Source of the DNA: Sulfurimonas sp.
GTDB lineage: Bacteria > Campylobacterota > Campylobacteria > Campylobacterales > Sulfurimonadaceae
DNA: 16,322 nucleotides
Assembly (NCBI GenBank): GCA_027858865.1
Contig: JAQIBW010000293.1
Coordinates: 1-16,322, forward strand
Direction: 5' to 3'
Shown here: piece by piece, positions 15,337 to 16,322 of the stretch
How positions within the stretch are numbered: position 1 is the first letter of the stretch
How the letters are laid out: every line of letters begins with the position of its first letter
Made by a program: the position numbers and the translations under genes
The notes under the pieces: generated by a model
The model's input: only the letters and a program-made list of their open reading frames with translations
Told to the model about the DNA's origin: nothing
Databases searched by the model: none

Positions 15337-16155
15337 ATGAGTAAACATATAACATCAGCGATTTCACAAAACTTTGGTAAGTTTGCAAATAAAGAGTTTC
15401 CAAAATGGTTTCAAAAAATTGTAAATAACTCTTATGTAAGTTTAATGGGACTGAACATGAGTGAGTTTCATTCTCCTACTGCATATAAAAGTTTAAATGC
15501 ACTTTTTACAAGAAAGTTAAGAGAAGATAGAAAGTATTCCTTAGACTCAGAAGCATTTATTTCTCCTTGTGATTCTTTGATATCAGAATGTGGTACGTTA
15601 AAAAAAGATTACGCACTGCAGATTAAAGGTATGAGATACTCAAGTGATGAACTACTGGGTGAGAACTTTAGTTCTGATGAGAAAAAGGCTATCCATGATG
15701 GTGAGTTTGTAAACTTTTACTTATCTCCAAAAGATTATCATCGTTATCATATACCAACAAATCTAAAAGTTTTAAGAGCTGTTCATATTCCCGGCAAATT
15801 ATATCCTGTAAACATTCCATCTCTTAAAAAAAGACTTAATCTGTTTATAGAAAATGAAAGAGTTGTTTTGATGTGTGAAAATAGTTCTGGTAAGAAGTTT
15901 TATATGGTACTTGTTGGTGCTTTAAACGTTGGTGTAATGCAGGTTTCTTTTGAACCAAATATAAAAACAAATGCAGTTGCACACACGCAAACTATATATG
16001 AATATAAAGATTTGTACTTAAATAAAGGTGATGATTTCGGATGTTTTGAGATGGGTTCTACTATTGTTATACTTGCACAAAAAGGTATGTTAGAACTTGA
16101 GGATTTAGTGGGTAAAGATGTTAAGTATGGAGAAACTATAGCTAAAAATGTATAG
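15337..16155 (+). CDS. psd: Phosphatidylserine decarboxylase proenzyme
   Basis: Psd converts phosphatidylserine to phosphatidylethanolamine at the inner membrane. The 272-residue chain cleaves itself to make the pyruvoyl prosthetic group. The cleavage site is MGST (residues 239-242, between Gly240 and Ser241), a variant of the common LGST. Asp79 (SPCDS) and His138 in DYHRYHIP (133-140) match the Asp and His of the Asp-His-Ser triad known for this family, and the KDYHRYH block is the usual membrane and substrate-site signature. It starts at ATG 15337 with AGGACAG just upstream, overlapping the truD stop. The length is in the normal range (E. coli about 322, shorter type II-like forms about 265-290). 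The next gene overlaps its stop by 8 nt. Confidence 0.95.
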   Translation: MSKHITSAISQNFGKFANKEFPKWFQKIVNNSYVSLMGLNMSEFHSPTAYKSLNALFTRKLREDRKYSLDSEAFISPCDSLISECGTLKKDYALQIKGMRYSSDELLGENFSSDEKKAIHDGEFVNFYLSPKDYHRYHIPTNLKVLRAVHIPGKLYPVNIPSLKKRLNLFIENERVVLMCENSSGKKFYMVLVGALNVGVMQVSFEPNIKTNAVAHTQTIYEYKDLYLNKGDDFGCFEMGSTIVILAQKGMLELEDLVGKDVKYGETIAKNV

Positions 16156-16322
16156 AACACAAGAAGAAAAGCAAAAGTATATTGATAAGCTCTTTAAAGA
16201 CAGAGCACTGTTTGAGTGGGAAGTTCTTCATGTTTCTTCTCATTATGATAGACTTGAAATCATGGAAATACTTGCGCATACTCTTGTTCGTAATAAATTA
16301 AAATATGAAATAAACTTTTTGC
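16148..16322 (+). CDS. Unidentified protein, 5' part only (runs off the window)
   Basis: An ATG at 16148 overlaps the end of psd by 8 nt (ATGTATAG) and opens a frame with no stop up to the window end, giving 58 residues. The peptide starts MYRTQEEKQKY, is charged and helical, and contains EWEVLHVSSHYDRLEIMEIL. I do not recognise it. The overlap with psd suggests translational coupling in the same transcript. No signal peptide or membrane segment is seen in the visible part. Confidence 0.6.
   Translation, partial: MYRTQEEKQKYIDKLFKDRALFEWEVLHVSSHYDRLEIMEILAHTLVRNKLKYEINFL

Overview
The window is AT-rich, densely packed bacterial DNA. Its gene content fits a Campylobacterota (Epsilonproteobacteria) chromosome, most likely a Sulfurimonas-type sulfur oxidiser or relative. 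Three things support this: the order aroB / MscS-type channel / mtaB / FtsH-like ATPase / bioV (bioV being an esterase known from Helicobacter and relatives); a class-E succinate/fumarate oxidoreductase whose third subunit resembles heterodisulfide reductase subunit B; and frequent TTG/GTG starts with short gaps or overlaps. The genus is an inference from gene content, not a database result.

Layout. Positions 1-504 hold the 3' end of a gene probably encoding a TrkA-domain (COG3400-like) protein. Positions 505-849 are non-coding and are almost filled by a 266-bp, three-way branched palindromic element (552-817) with 31-nt terminal inverted arms; it looks like a MITE or extragenic palindromic repeat. 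A plus-strand operon follows from 850 to 7484: aroB (chorismate pathway), a large mechanosensitive channel, mtaB (ms2t6A tRNA modification), an FtsH-like membrane AAA ATPase whose zinc protease motif is lost, bioV (pimeloyl-ACP methyl ester esterase, biotin) and mog (molybdopterin adenylylation). The junctions are abutting or overlap by 14 nt, apart from a 24-bp gap before mog.

On the minus strand, converging on mog, are xth (exonuclease III, 7498-8274) and, upstream of it, the three-gene fumarate reductase/succinate dehydrogenase operon (frdA 11957-10245, frdB 10235-9255, CCG-domain subunit 9244-8363). The flavoprotein has no Tat signal, so the enzyme should face the cytoplasm, as expected for a reductive TCA cycle organism. 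FrdB carries an extra cysteine that should turn the usual [3Fe-4S] centre into [4Fe-4S]. Upstream of frdA is a four-box symmetric array of GTTACTA half-sites. Next comes a minus-strand membrane protein with a degenerate GGDEF domain (13326-12121).

From 13415 the plus strand resumes with thiL (thiamine monophosphate kinase), truD (tRNA pseudouridine 13 synthase) and psd (phosphatidylserine decarboxylase). An unidentified gene overlaps psd and runs off the window end. No rRNA, tRNA, CRISPR array, complete insertion sequence or prophage gene was seen. Most of the window is core metabolism. The least explained parts are the branched palindrome before aroB, the protease-dead FtsH paralogue, the operator array before frdA and the GGDEF-degenerate protein.
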